A stretch of DNA of 32,642 bases, taken from Dehalococcoidia bacterium UBA2777. Its GTDB lineage: Bacteria > Chloroflexota > Dehalococcoidia > UBA2247 > UBA2777. This document shows, in pieces, positions 8,426 to 15,183 of this stretch. The translations under genes and the position numbers were made by a program. Every line of letters starts with the position of its first letter. Position 1 is the first letter of the stretch. The notes below the pieces were generated by a model. That model saw nothing but the letters and a program-made list of their open reading frames with translations. It was not told the DNA's origin and did not search any database. Location of the stretch: positions 1 to 32,642 of the forward strand of contig DEIJ01000036.1 of NCBI GenBank assembly GCA_002352365.1. Direction: 5' to 3'.

Positions 8426-10771
8426 GTGAAAAAATTCCTTTCCCCAACTCGCCAAGCCATTGCGCTAGCTATAGCATATGCACTTATCGCCTGTTTGATA
8501 TCTTTAACCAAGCATTGGTCATACCACACCTATGCCTTTGACCTGGGGATATTCAGTCAATCCTTATGGTATACCCTAGAGGGGAATATCCTCTACAATT
8601 CACCAGAGGGGATGTCACACTTTGGCTATCACTTTCAGCCCATTCTGTTATTACTGGTACCTATATTCTGGCTGGCGCCGCATAGCGAGACGTTGCTTAT
8701 CGTTCAGAGCCTTGCCCTGGGGGGGAGCGGCTATTTGGTGTATAAGCTCGCTCAAGCCCACAACTTGGCACCTAGGAATTGTTTACTTGTAGAAGGACTA
8801 TTCTTTATTTCACCTTTACTTCACGGGGTGAACTTCTTTGATTTCCATCCTGTGGCATTAGCCATACCTACCTTGCTCATCATGATCTTGGGCCTCAAGG
8901 AGCGTAAGTGGCCAATGTTTACCATTGGTCTAATCCTTTCGCTAATGATCAAAGAGGATGTGATTGCAGCACTTGGTGTGTTCGGTGCGGTTATGCTACT
9001 TAGGCAATATTTGAGCCATAAGAGAATAAACAAGGCATATGTGGCGATATTTTTCTCTAGCATAGCCGCCGCCACATTAGCGATAATATCGGCAAGATTA
9101 GCTTCTGGCCTAGAGATACCCCCGCTACTGGAGCTGGGCAAGTTTAGATACTCTTACATTACTCAACCACCCGGGGCAGCAATATGGGGGGCATTAGGCT
9201 GTCTGTTTAGTTGGCAATCGATGTTTTTGCTGCTTAGCTATTTTCTTCCTCTCCTCTTTCTGCCGCTAGTTTCACTCCCTTGGGCTGCTCCGGTGATTTT
9301 CATCCTGGGTAAAGATATGTTAGCCTCAGAATATTGGCAAAAGGTTTTACATCAATACCCAGCGCCAGCAATCCCTTTTCTGTTCATGGGGTTGATATAC
9401 GCCTTGAGTAGTCAAAAGACAACAGATAACAAGCAACAGATGCTGTCGGCTGGAGTTAGCCGGATGCGGCAGGTTTTACCAATCGTGGCCATCGTAATGG
9501 CTGTGCTAATAAACCTGCACCCAACCAGCGTCTTCAGAGAGGTGAGACTTCCCCAATTGCATGAGGAGGCAACCGAGATAATTTTGAGCCTGGTACCCGA
9601 CGGAACTACGGTAACTGTCCCTCGCCAAATTTTTCCCCACCTATGTACCAGAACTCACACCTATTTGCCTTATGAGTGGAATAAGCCTAATAAGCTTACT
9701 GGAAAATATGGGCTCCAAGAGGTAGACACGGAATATGTAATAGTCGACCTGCGCCATATGGAAAGCTACCATATTGGCTCGTGGGAGGAGAATATATACT
9801 GGGCGGATTATATTGAAGGCAAGTATGGACTTGTGGCTAATATTGATGGCATAAGCTTACTAAAGCGAGGCTATAGCGGCGCCCCGGTTGTAACTGAGCT
9901 GGATGCCACTTCAGGGCTTAACGCCACAATCTTCATAGGGAAAGCTTTCAGCCACAAGGTGGTGGAATTCCAATTCTTACCACCAATCCAAGGGGATTTC
10001 ACCTCAGGGAGTATAATACCTGGGATTGTGCCTGATGAGGGATGGTCAATGTACCTTAGCGGATATATTTATGCCCCCAAAGGCAGTATAAGCGAGTTTC
10101 ATCTTGGTGGTGATAGTAGTGCCCTGTTACTTGTAGATAGCAAGTATACTCTTTACGAACCTGGCATTTGTCCTTATCAGTCTTCCTTGAGGCTTGCTTT
10201 AGAAAAAGGTTTCCATAAAATTGAGCTTTACTACATAAAGAACAATGAAGCGGGGCATCTGAGCTTTGACCCAGGGAATTCTACCCTGTATCGCTCACTG
10301 CCACCAGGAGCTAGCTTAGCAAATTCACAGCTGATAGTGGCTGAAGGATGGGTTAAGACAATCATCGAGGTAGCTGGCACTAATAGTAAGAAGACGTTAA
10401 TTACTGAAAGTCCACTCCAGCAGGGCTCAATCTATGTTGATCCTGCTGAGTTCTCTCCCGCGCTCTCCTCGCTGGGGGATAACTTGACTATAAATATAAG
10501 GACTAAAATAACCTTGGATAAGGATATGGTGGCCAGGTTTACTTCCTTTGCAGATGAATATCTATTGATAAGTATTGATGGCAAGCCAGCTTTGGAGATT
10601 ACCCCTTTCTCGGCAAGGGGGGGTGAGATCAACTTGCCAGCCGGTGAACATACCGTGGAGATACAGCTTAATAAAGCCAAGGATGACGAAGGCTTACTCT
10701 ATATCGCCTGGGAGATAATACCCTGCTTACAGTTTCTTCAGCCGCCCTCGCCCAGTGAGGCTCTTGCTTGA
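8426..10771 (+). CDS. DUF2079 membrane protein fused to a PA14-like extracytoplasmic region
   Basis: A 781-residue protein. Residues 1-480 repeat the DUF2079 architecture of the upstream neighbour, including AFDLGIFSQSLWYT (D39), NFFDFHPVALAIPTL and IKEDV. From about 517 to 625 a PA14-like domain is suggested by GWSMYLSGYIYAPKGSISEF, SSALLLVDSKYTLY and LALEKGFHKIELYYIKN, and a second beta-sandwich follows near 680-765 (ISIDGKPALEI, LPAGEHTVEIQL). These regions usually bind carbohydrate outside the cell. GTG start immediately after the neighbour's TAA, with GAGGAAA upstream. Its 3' end overlaps the convergent LysR gene by 34 bases. Likely a GT-C-type transferase acting on surface glycan, with its own glycan-binding module. 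Confidence 0.8.
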   Translation: MKKFLSPTRQAIALAIAYALIACLISLTKHWSYHTYAFDLGIFSQSLWYTLEGNILYNSPEGMSHFGYHFQPILLLLVPIFWLAPHSETLLIVQSLALGGSGYLVYKLAQAHNLAPRNCLLVEGLFFISPLLHGVNFFDFHPVALAIPTLLIMILGLKERKWPMFTIGLILSLMIKEDVIAALGVFGAVMLLRQYLSHKRINKAYVAIFFSSIAAATLAIISARLASGLEIPPLLELGKFRYSYITQPPGAAIWGALGCLFSWQSMFLLLSYFLPLLFLPLVSLPWAAPVIFILGKDMLASEYWQKVLHQYPAPAIPFLFMGLIYALSSQKTTDNKQQMLSAGVSRMRQVLPIVAIVMAVLINLHPTSVFREVRLPQLHEEATEIILSLVPDGTTVTVPRQIFPHLCTRTHTYLPYEWNKPNKLTGKYGLQEVDTEYVIVDLRHMESYHIGSWEENIYWADYIEGKYGLVANIDGISLLKRGYSGAPVVTELDATSGLNATIFIGKAFSHKVVEFQFLPPIQGDFTSGSIIPGIVPDEGWSMYLSGYIYAPKGSISEFHLGGDSSALLLVDSKYTLYEPGICPYQSSLRLALEKGFHKIELYYIKNNEAGHLSFDPGNSTLYRSLPPGASLANSQLIVAEGWVKTIIEVAGTNSKKTLITESPLQQGSIYVDPAEFSPALSSLGDNLTINIRTKITLDKDMVARFTSFADEYLLISIDGKPALEITPFSARGGEINLPAGEHTVEIQLNKAKDDEGLLYIAWEIIPCLQFLQPPSPSEALA

Positions 10772-11646
10772 ACGAAAGCAATAAACTCCTCAAGCAACCG
10801 GGAAACTAATCTCTGTTTATGATAAGCGCAGTAGAAACTTCGCCTTAACTTGAGCCCCTCAACACCAACCACCTTGAGAAGGCCTAATGACAGGCTCTTT
10901 TTGATCGCCAGATTTGATACAAAGGAGATGCCCACTTTCGCTTCCACTGCGGAAACGATAGCCTGGGTGGTGCCTAGCACTAAGTTTGGCGAGCAACGCT
11001 TGAGGTCAAATCCCGCCTCGAGGAGCAAAGACTCAAGATTACGCTGTGTGCCTGAGGTTTCCTCACGAAAAATCAGTGGCTCCCCTTCCAACTCTAAAAG
11101 GGAAATTTCTTCCCGCTGAGCGAAGGGATGCTCCGGAAATACGATGAGAACAATTTCATCCTCAGCTACCTTGAACGAATCCAGCCTCTCACCTTGCGGC
11201 GCTATGCCACAAAATCCCACTTCATATTCACCATCTCGTACCTTGGCGATGACGCCATAGGAATCGAATACTGCCACCGAGGCGCTAATCGCCGGATGCA
11301 GAGACTTGAATTCTCCCAAGAGAGGAGGGATGATGAATTCACCTGGTATGGTGCTGGCAGCGATAACCAGCCCACCTACTACCTCATCGCGCAGTTGATC
11401 GAGATCATGTAAAAGATAACCACGCTCCTGTTCGACAAACTTAGCAAAACGGTATAGTCGCTTCCCTGTCTCGGTCATGCTAATTATCTTTTCTCCTCGG
11501 TTAAGCAAGCGGACCCTGAGATCACTCTCTAAACGCTGAATCTGAAATGAAACCGCGGGCTGACTAACTCCTAGCCTTCTAGCTGCCTCGGAAAAGCTCC
11601 CCAGATCAGCCACCTCCAAGTAGGTCCTCAGATAGTCGAGGTTCAT
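10738..11646 (-). CDS. LysR-type transcriptional regulator
   Basis: A 302-residue LysR regulator. The winged helix-turn-helix at the N terminus reads MNLDYLRTYLEVADLGSFSEAARRLGVSQPAVSFQIQRLE in overlapping segments (SFSEAARRLGVSQPAVS is the recognition region), followed by the linker helix. The effector domain starts near residue 90 (GGLVIAASTIPGEFIIPPLL), a type seen in CysL/CbbR-like and selenium-metabolism-associated LysR proteins. An in-frame GTG lies 24 bases upstream, but ATG at 11646 has GGTGGAGGTG just before it and the GTG has none, so the ATG is chosen. The effector is unknown. It stands alone, so its target could be itself, the divergent stretch, or the mutase/CoA-transferase loci downstream; the last is only a possibility. 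Confidence 0.9.
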   Translation of the reverse strand: MNLDYLRTYLEVADLGSFSEAARRLGVSQPAVSFQIQRLESDLRVRLLNRGEKIISMTETGKRLYRFAKFVEQERGYLLHDLDQLRDEVVGGLVIAASTIPGEFIIPPLLGEFKSLHPAISASVAVFDSYGVIAKVRDGEYEVGFCGIAPQGERLDSFKVAEDEIVLIVFPEHPFAQREEISLLELEGEPLIFREETSGTQRNLESLLLEAGFDLKRCSPNLVLGTTQAIVSAVEAKVGISFVSNLAIKKSLSLGLLKVVGVEGLKLRRSFYCAYHKQRLVSRLLEEFIAFVQARASLGEGG

Positions 11647-11681
11647 AACACCTCCACCATATACCTCCACGATCTAAAGAG

Positions 11682-11709
11682 ATTATACCACAAAGGTACC
11701 GTTCACCAA
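11682..11709 (-). promoter_or_regulatory. promoter of the LysR gene
   Basis: On the minus strand a perfect TATAAT (11687-11682) lies 36 bases before the ATG. A weaker -35 TTGGTG (11709-11704) sits 16 bases upstream. The -35 box falls inside the left end of a palindromic repeat element. Confidence 0.5.
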
Positions 11710-11736
11710 CCCTCTCCCTCCAGGGGAAGGGAGATT
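11703..11736. repeat. short palindromic intergenic repeat, copy 1
   Basis: TTCACCAACCCTCTCCCT followed by a hairpin: TCTCCCT (11713-11719) pairs with AGGGAGA (11728-11734) across a CCAGGGGA loop. The same architecture (TTCACC, CTCTCCC, loop, GGGAGA) recurs at 12305-12340 in the same orientation. It looks like a dispersed MITE-like or REP-like element; genome copy number cannot be judged from one window. Confidence 0.6.
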
Positions 11737-12103
11737 GCAGTCAGCAGCTAAGCGCTGATGGCTGACGGCTTACTAGATATTGTTTAGGATTTCGTGCTTA
11801 GAATTTAGGATTTAATCCGCATTTTACGCTTCGTCCTGAGATTCTAACCCGAAGGGTTTATGCGCAACTATTTAGGACGCTATATATAGTTGCGATAAGT
11901 GATGGGACATGCCTGTTGGAAATAAAAGGAGCCTTGCATGGTGAGCGATTTTCGGCTAAAATGGTTTTTGGCACTCTTAGCCGGCGAGCGCTAATTAGTG
12001 TGCCCTCCAGAATGGGTTTTGCAGCGGTAATTATAGTTAATTACAGAATTCCTCGCAATCCCCCTGGAGGGAGGGGTTTCCTTAAGAATAAGATGGCGAA
12101 AAG
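11737..12103. other. gene-poor repeat-rich intergenic stretch
   Basis: Contains the inverted repeat GTCAGC/GCTGAC (11740-11745, 11761-11766), the direct repeat TTTAGGATTT (11783-11792 and 11804-11813), a 9-bp hairpin (11863-11894) and a GC-rich palindromic stretch at 12057-12079. An 18-codon frame at 11938-11994 (MVSDFRLKWFLALLAGER) has AAAGGAG upstream but no known relative. No tRNA or other structural RNA is evident. It reads like accumulated repeats and decayed sequence rather than a gene. Confidence 0.5.
11863..11894. repeat. 9-bp perfect inverted repeat (hairpin)
   Basis: CGCAACTAT (11863-11871) and ATAGTTGCG (11886-11894) are perfectly complementary with a 14-base loop. There is no trailing T-tract in either direction, so it is not an obvious intrinsic terminator; it may be part of a repeat element. 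Confidence 0.5.
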
Positions 12104-12346
12104 GTGAAAGCTATTTGCTTTGGCGGCGAACTTCGCCAGAAACAAACGGACGCGAGAAGGGCTCTGTGGACAAGATCGAGGAACAACCAACTGGAAGGTG
12201 TGAAGCTCCAAAGGCAACAGCCTACAGGCTCATACGTTGCTGATTCGGCAAGTTTTGAGAGAAAGCTTGTAATTGAAATTGACGGTGGGCAGCATAATGA
12301 GGTTTTCACCCCAGCTAACCTCTCCCATCAAGGGAGACGGATTTGA
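12104..12346 (+). pseudogene. truncated DUF559 (Vsr-like) endonuclease remnant
   Basis: The frame carries RQKQTDARRALWTRSRNNQL, then EGVKLQRQQPTGSYVADSAS and FERKLVIEIDGGQH. This follows the DUF559 pattern (QTDAEKxLWxxLRNRQLxGxKFRRQxPIGxYIVDF, LVIExDGGQH) with eroded positions. In intact proteins the sequence continues through an R-x-x-x-L and FWNxEV segment. Here, right after GGQHNEVF, the frame runs into a palindromic repeat (TPANLSHQGRRI) and stops, so about one third of the nuclease fold is missing. No start or ribosome site is strong. The gene was either cut by the repeat or internally deleted. Intact members are thought to be related to short-patch repair endonucleases. Confidence 0.6.
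12305..12340. repeat. short palindromic intergenic repeat, copy 2
   Basis: TTCACCCCAGCTAACC, then TCTCCC (12321-12326) paired with GGGAGA (12332-12337) around a five-base loop. Same order and orientation as copy 1 at 11703-11736. It lies at the exact point where the DUF559 remnant loses homology. Confidence 0.55.
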
Positions 12347-12408
12347 GCGGAGATTTTTGCAAGATACTCTAATTAAGGGATGTAAGAATAATCGAGGAGG
12401 TGAGGAAC

Positions 12409-12687
12409 TTGCCCATTTATGAATATGAATGTACTCGTTGTTCCTTCCGACTGGAGCTAAAGCAAGGCTTTGGTGAGACATCATCACTGGCTTGCCCCCG
12501 GTGCGGAGGTGATACTAGGCGCATATTCTCACCGGTAGCCATAATTTTCAAAGGGCCAGGTTTCTACTGCACTGACAATCGCAGAGACGGTGACCAGCCG
12601 TCAGACGAACCTGGGATGAATGTGACCACAGGTGATGCTGAAGTACAAAAAGAGGTGGTGGATAAAGCGGCAAAAAACGATGGGTAG
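12409..12687 (+). CDS. FmdB-type zinc ribbon protein
   Basis: A 92-residue protein starting (M)PIYEYECTRC, the usual opening of FmdB/CxxC zinc ribbon proteins. Two CxxC pairs (C8/C11 and C29/C32) bind one zinc, and RIFSPVAIIFKGPGFYCTD is the typical follow-up. The tail from about residue 60 is acidic and probably disordered. The TTG at 12409 is preferred over the in-frame GTG at 12400 because AGGAGG lies eight bases before it and the protein then begins at the conserved PIYEYEC. The family is named after a putative regulator in an amidase locus and its function is not settled. It converges on the mutase small-subunit gene. Confidence 0.85.
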   Translation: MPIYEYECTRCSFRLELKQGFGETSSLACPRCGGDTRRIFSPVAIIFKGPGFYCTDNRRDGDQPSDEPGMNVTTGDAEVQKEVVDKAAKNDG

Positions 12688-12690
12688 CAG

Positions 12691-12708
12691 AATGCCATAT
12701 TTGGCATT
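12691..12708. terminator. hairpin between convergent genes, possible terminator
   Basis: AATGCCA (12691-12697) and TGGCATT (12702-12708) form a 7-bp stem with a TATT loop four bases after the FmdB stop. A second small stem, CAGCC/GGCTG (12733-12751), follows just before the mutase small-subunit stop. Neither has a clear T-tract. Confidence 0.35.
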
Positions 12709-12753
12709 GTGATAAGATCATACGATGCACTTCAGCCTTGGTTTCCGGCTGGG

Positions 12754-13179
12754 TTAGTTTTCCTGCCATCTTTCTCGCTTAACCCTGTCTACGATATGAT
12801 TGATCATTGCCTCTATCGGCGCCTCCTGCCCGAAAAAACCACTAATGCCTATCTCTTCGAGTTTGGGTTTGTCTTCATCTATAACCCGCCCCCCAGCTAC
12901 TACACAGATATCACTGGCGTTGTTCTCTTTAAGCAACTCCACCACTTTAGGAAAGAAAATCATGTACAGGTGGTCGTTCAGATAGCTTAAGGCGATAACA
13001 TCAGCATCTTCCTCTATGGCTGTTCTTACGATATGCTCCGGGGTATTAAATTTGCCCAAGTAAATGACTTCCATCCCTGCCTTCCTCAATTCATTGGCCA
13101 AGAATATTAACCCTCTATCATGACAGTCAAGGCCAGGCATGGCTGCCACTACTCGTATCCTCCTTAACGAAGTCTCCAT
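12754..13179 (-). CDS. B12-binding small subunit of acyl-CoA mutase
   Basis: A 141-residue cobalamin-binding domain. The DxHxxG motif is DCHDRG (D18, H20, G23), H20 being the lower axial cobalt ligand; YLGKFNTPEHIVRTAIEEDADVIALS and CVVAGGRVIDED complete the fold. It is a stand-alone subunit as in isobutyryl-CoA, 2-hydroxyisobutyryl-CoA and pivalyl-CoA mutases, not fused as in MutB/MUT. The segment after the conserved Ser is SYLNDH, one residue shorter and lacking the usual glycine compared with SxLxGxH. ATG 13179 has GAGGAG six bases upstream; an in-frame TTG 30 bases earlier is less likely. It lies 35 bases after the large-subunit gene, so they are co-transcribed. Confidence 0.92.
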   Translation of the reverse strand: METSLRRIRVVAAMPGLDCHDRGLIFLANELRKAGMEVIYLGKFNTPEHIVRTAIEEDADVIALSYLNDHLYMIFFPKVVELLKENNASDICVVAGGRVIDEDKPKLEEIGISGFFGQEAPIEAMINHIVDRVKRERWQEN

Positions 13180-13214
13180 TTTCAACTCCTCTTCCCATTT
13201 GGGGGGCAAAGTAG

Positions 13215-14894
13215 TTAGAACGGATATTGGATCATGTCGAACGGGTCATAGCTGGCACCATGTGCCTCTCGGATTACCCCCAATATCTCCCCCAATGTAG
13301 CTTCAGCCTTAAGTGCCTGCTTGATCGCTGGAACCAAATTGTGCCTCTCCCCTTCCTTAGCCTCACTGCGCAAATACTCCAAGGCATTCTTCGTCCTCGC
13401 TTTATCACGGGTTTCCTTCAATCTCTTTATCTCTTCCTCCCGCTTTTCCGAGGTGGCTATCTGCTCCTCCAGAGGTCTATCTCGGCCAACTCTGATCGGC
13501 ACCTCTTGTTCCTTAGGGATTACAAACTCATTTAAGCCCACTACTATCCTTTTCTTTTGCTCAATTTCTACTCGCTCCTTAATGAGTTCTTTCTCTAACT
13601 CTTGGCGCAGCCAACCCGACTCGGTGACTTTTATCGCCCCACCCATCTTTTCAATTTCATCAATTATTTTCTCCATTTCCTCCTCCATCTTGGAGGTGAG
13701 CCTTTCCACATAATAAGAGCCACCTAAGGGGTCGGCGGTAGCTGCTACCCTGGCTTCATAGGCTAGGATGTTGTGAATATTGAGCGAGGTCAGCGCCGAG
13801 TCCTCGGTGAGTATATAGTAGCCTTCATCATATCCTGCGGGATCAAATGACTGCAGCCCCGCCAGGACACAAGCGAGCGACTGAAGGGTAACCCTGATGA
13901 TGTTATTCGCTGGCTGCGCCGCAGTCAATGAATGGCCTGAGGTATGGACAGAGAGGTACAGTCGCTGAGATTGGGGATTTTTGGCCCCGAATCTTTGCTT
14001 CATAATTTTGGCCCATATTCTTCGCGCCGCTCTGAATTTAGCTATCTCCTCAAAGAAGTCGATATCACAGGCACAGCCAAACAGATTTACCCGGGGGGCA
14101 AATTGGTCTATATCATAGCCACGCTCAAGCATGCGATTGATATATTCCAGCATGATGGCGACAGTGAATGCCATCTCTTGGATTGCATTCGCCCCCTTCT
14201 CATGGAAATCATATGCATTTGGTGCTATGGGGTGCCATCTCGGAGTATGAATAATGGAGTATTCAATAACATCAGTGGCTAATTTCGCCGCTAGATCCAG
14301 GGGCCGGGCATTGATATCATACATTGAGTATACTAAATGAATAGGCTCATTCAGAATCGAGCCACTGAGTTTTTTCAGGTCGTAACCTTGCTCCTCAGCA
14401 GCGGTGACAAAAGCGGTGTATATCACTGTGGCTGCCATGGAAGGATTGTTAAAGGAGATACTCACATCCTCCAATGAAATCCCATCGAAGAGTTCATACA
14501 TGTCACCAAGGCAAACTAATGATACCCCGCTAACTCCAGCATACCCTTTAGCTAGAGGATGATCCGGGTCTATTCCCTGATGGGTGATCGTATCCCCGAA
14601 ACAATACAGCCCCGTCTCACCATGCTCAATTAGATATTTGTACCTTTGGTTAGTATCTGAAGCGGAACCAAGACCGGTAAATACCCGCCTCGTCCATAGC
14701 TTCCCCCGATACATATCGCTCCAGATACCCCTGGTAAAGGGATATTCACCGGGGTTACCCACATCTTGGGCATAATCAAGTCCCTCCGCGTCTTCAGGAG
14801 TATATACCGGCTTTATCGGGATTCCCGCTGAGCTTTCGGTGGTGGAGCACCCTTCAAAGCGTCGGGCTGGCTTTATTCTCTGTTTGGTTTCCAT
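13215..14894 (-). CDS. adenosylcobalamin acyl-CoA mutase large subunit, divergent active site
   Basis: A 559-residue methylmalonyl-CoA mutase-family TIM barrel with no fused B12 domain. It keeps KPVYTPEDAEGLD, YPFTRGIWSDMYRGKLWTRR, DTNQRYKYLIEHGETGL, FAPRVNLF and DPLGGSYYVERLT. Aligning by eye to Propionibacterium MutB (sequence from memory), substrate-pocket positions differ: Tyr89 is F72, Gln197 is L181, Arg207 is M191 and His244 is D229. So it is not a methylmalonyl-CoA mutase and fits neither the isobutyryl (F/Q) nor the 2-hydroxyisobutyryl (I/D) patterns. The reaction should be a radical carbon-skeleton rearrangement of some acyl-CoA. ATG 14894 is chosen for GGAGGTGA five bases upstream; the frame extends further but without a site. 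No G-protein chaperone gene is in view. Confidence 0.88.
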   Translation of the reverse strand: METKQRIKPARRFEGCSTTESSAGIPIKPVYTPEDAEGLDYAQDVGNPGEYPFTRGIWSDMYRGKLWTRRVFTGLGSASDTNQRYKYLIEHGETGLYCFGDTITHQGIDPDHPLAKGYAGVSGVSLVCLGDMYELFDGISLEDVSISFNNPSMAATVIYTAFVTAAEEQGYDLKKLSGSILNEPIHLVYSMYDINARPLDLAAKLATDVIEYSIIHTPRWHPIAPNAYDFHEKGANAIQEMAFTVAIMLEYINRMLERGYDIDQFAPRVNLFGCACDIDFFEEIAKFRAARRIWAKIMKQRFGAKNPQSQRLYLSVHTSGHSLTAAQPANNIIRVTLQSLACVLAGLQSFDPAGYDEGYYILTEDSALTSLNIHNILAYEARVAATADPLGGSYYVERLTSKMEEEMEKIIDEIEKMGGAIKVTESGWLRQELEKELIKERVEIEQKKRIVVGLNEFVIPKEQEVPIRVGRDRPLEEQIATSEKREEEIKRLKETRDKARTKNALEYLRSEAKEGERHNLVPAIKQALKAEATLGEILGVIREAHGASYDPFDMIQYPF

Positions 14895-14976
14895 TCGAAT
14901 CACCTCCGCAAAATAAGCGCGTCTAAGAAAATCCCCCCTAAGCGGCAACTATTTCATTGGTAGACTTCTCTACGCA

Positions 14977-15005
14977 AATATAGTCCAATTTCACTCCACT
15001 GTCAA
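14977..15005 (-). promoter_or_regulatory. promoter of the mutase operon
   Basis: Minus strand: consensus TTGACA (15005-15000), 17-base spacer, TATATT (14982-14977), about 80 bases before the large-subunit ATG. Its -35 box overlaps one arm (TCAAAGGG, 15002-15009) of an inverted repeat shared with the opposite promoter. Confidence 0.6.
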
Positions 15006-15039
15006 AGGGGGTTTAAAGCTCAAACTAGCAGCCCTTTGA
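15002..15039. promoter_or_regulatory. 8-bp inverted repeat between divergent promoters, candidate shared operator
   Basis: TCAAAGGG (15002-15009) and CCCTTTGA (15032-15039) are perfect inverted copies 22 bases apart. Each arm overlaps the -35 box of one divergent promoter (mutase to the left, CoA-transferase to the right). Part of the symmetry follows from both boxes being TTGA-like, but the adjoining GGG/CCC triplets do not. Confidence 0.4.
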
Positions 15040-15063
15040 TACGCTATCAGAGTATGATACAAT
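15036..15063 (+). promoter_or_regulatory. promoter of the CoA-transferase operon
   Basis: TTGATA (15036-15041), 16-base spacer, TACAAT (15058-15063), giving a leader of roughly 110 bases before ATG 15184. The leader contains a stem of seven pairs with one bulge at 15127-15149 (GCGGGGT with ACCACCGC). Confidence 0.5.
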
Positions 15064-15183
15064 TCACTATACGAGTTGTTACCTAGGTTGTGGATGTAGG
15101 GAAGAAATCACCACAGACCAAACAGCGCGGGGTGCTCATCAACCACCGCAGCTGAAAATATTTAATACCAGGGGGTGCAGGTT

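Noticed and set aside
12057..12079. GC-rich palindrome as a terminator or third copy of the repeat
   Set aside because: Arms contain mismatches, no T-tract, and the sequence order differs from the two clear repeat copies.
11916..12107. 63-codon plus-strand frame in the repeat-rich stretch
   Set aside because: Composition and lack of similarity suggest chance; it overlaps repeats and a competing frame.
13215..14894. Standard methylmalonyl-CoA mutase annotation
   Set aside because: The Tyr89 and Arg207 equivalents that define methylmalonyl specificity are Phe and Met.
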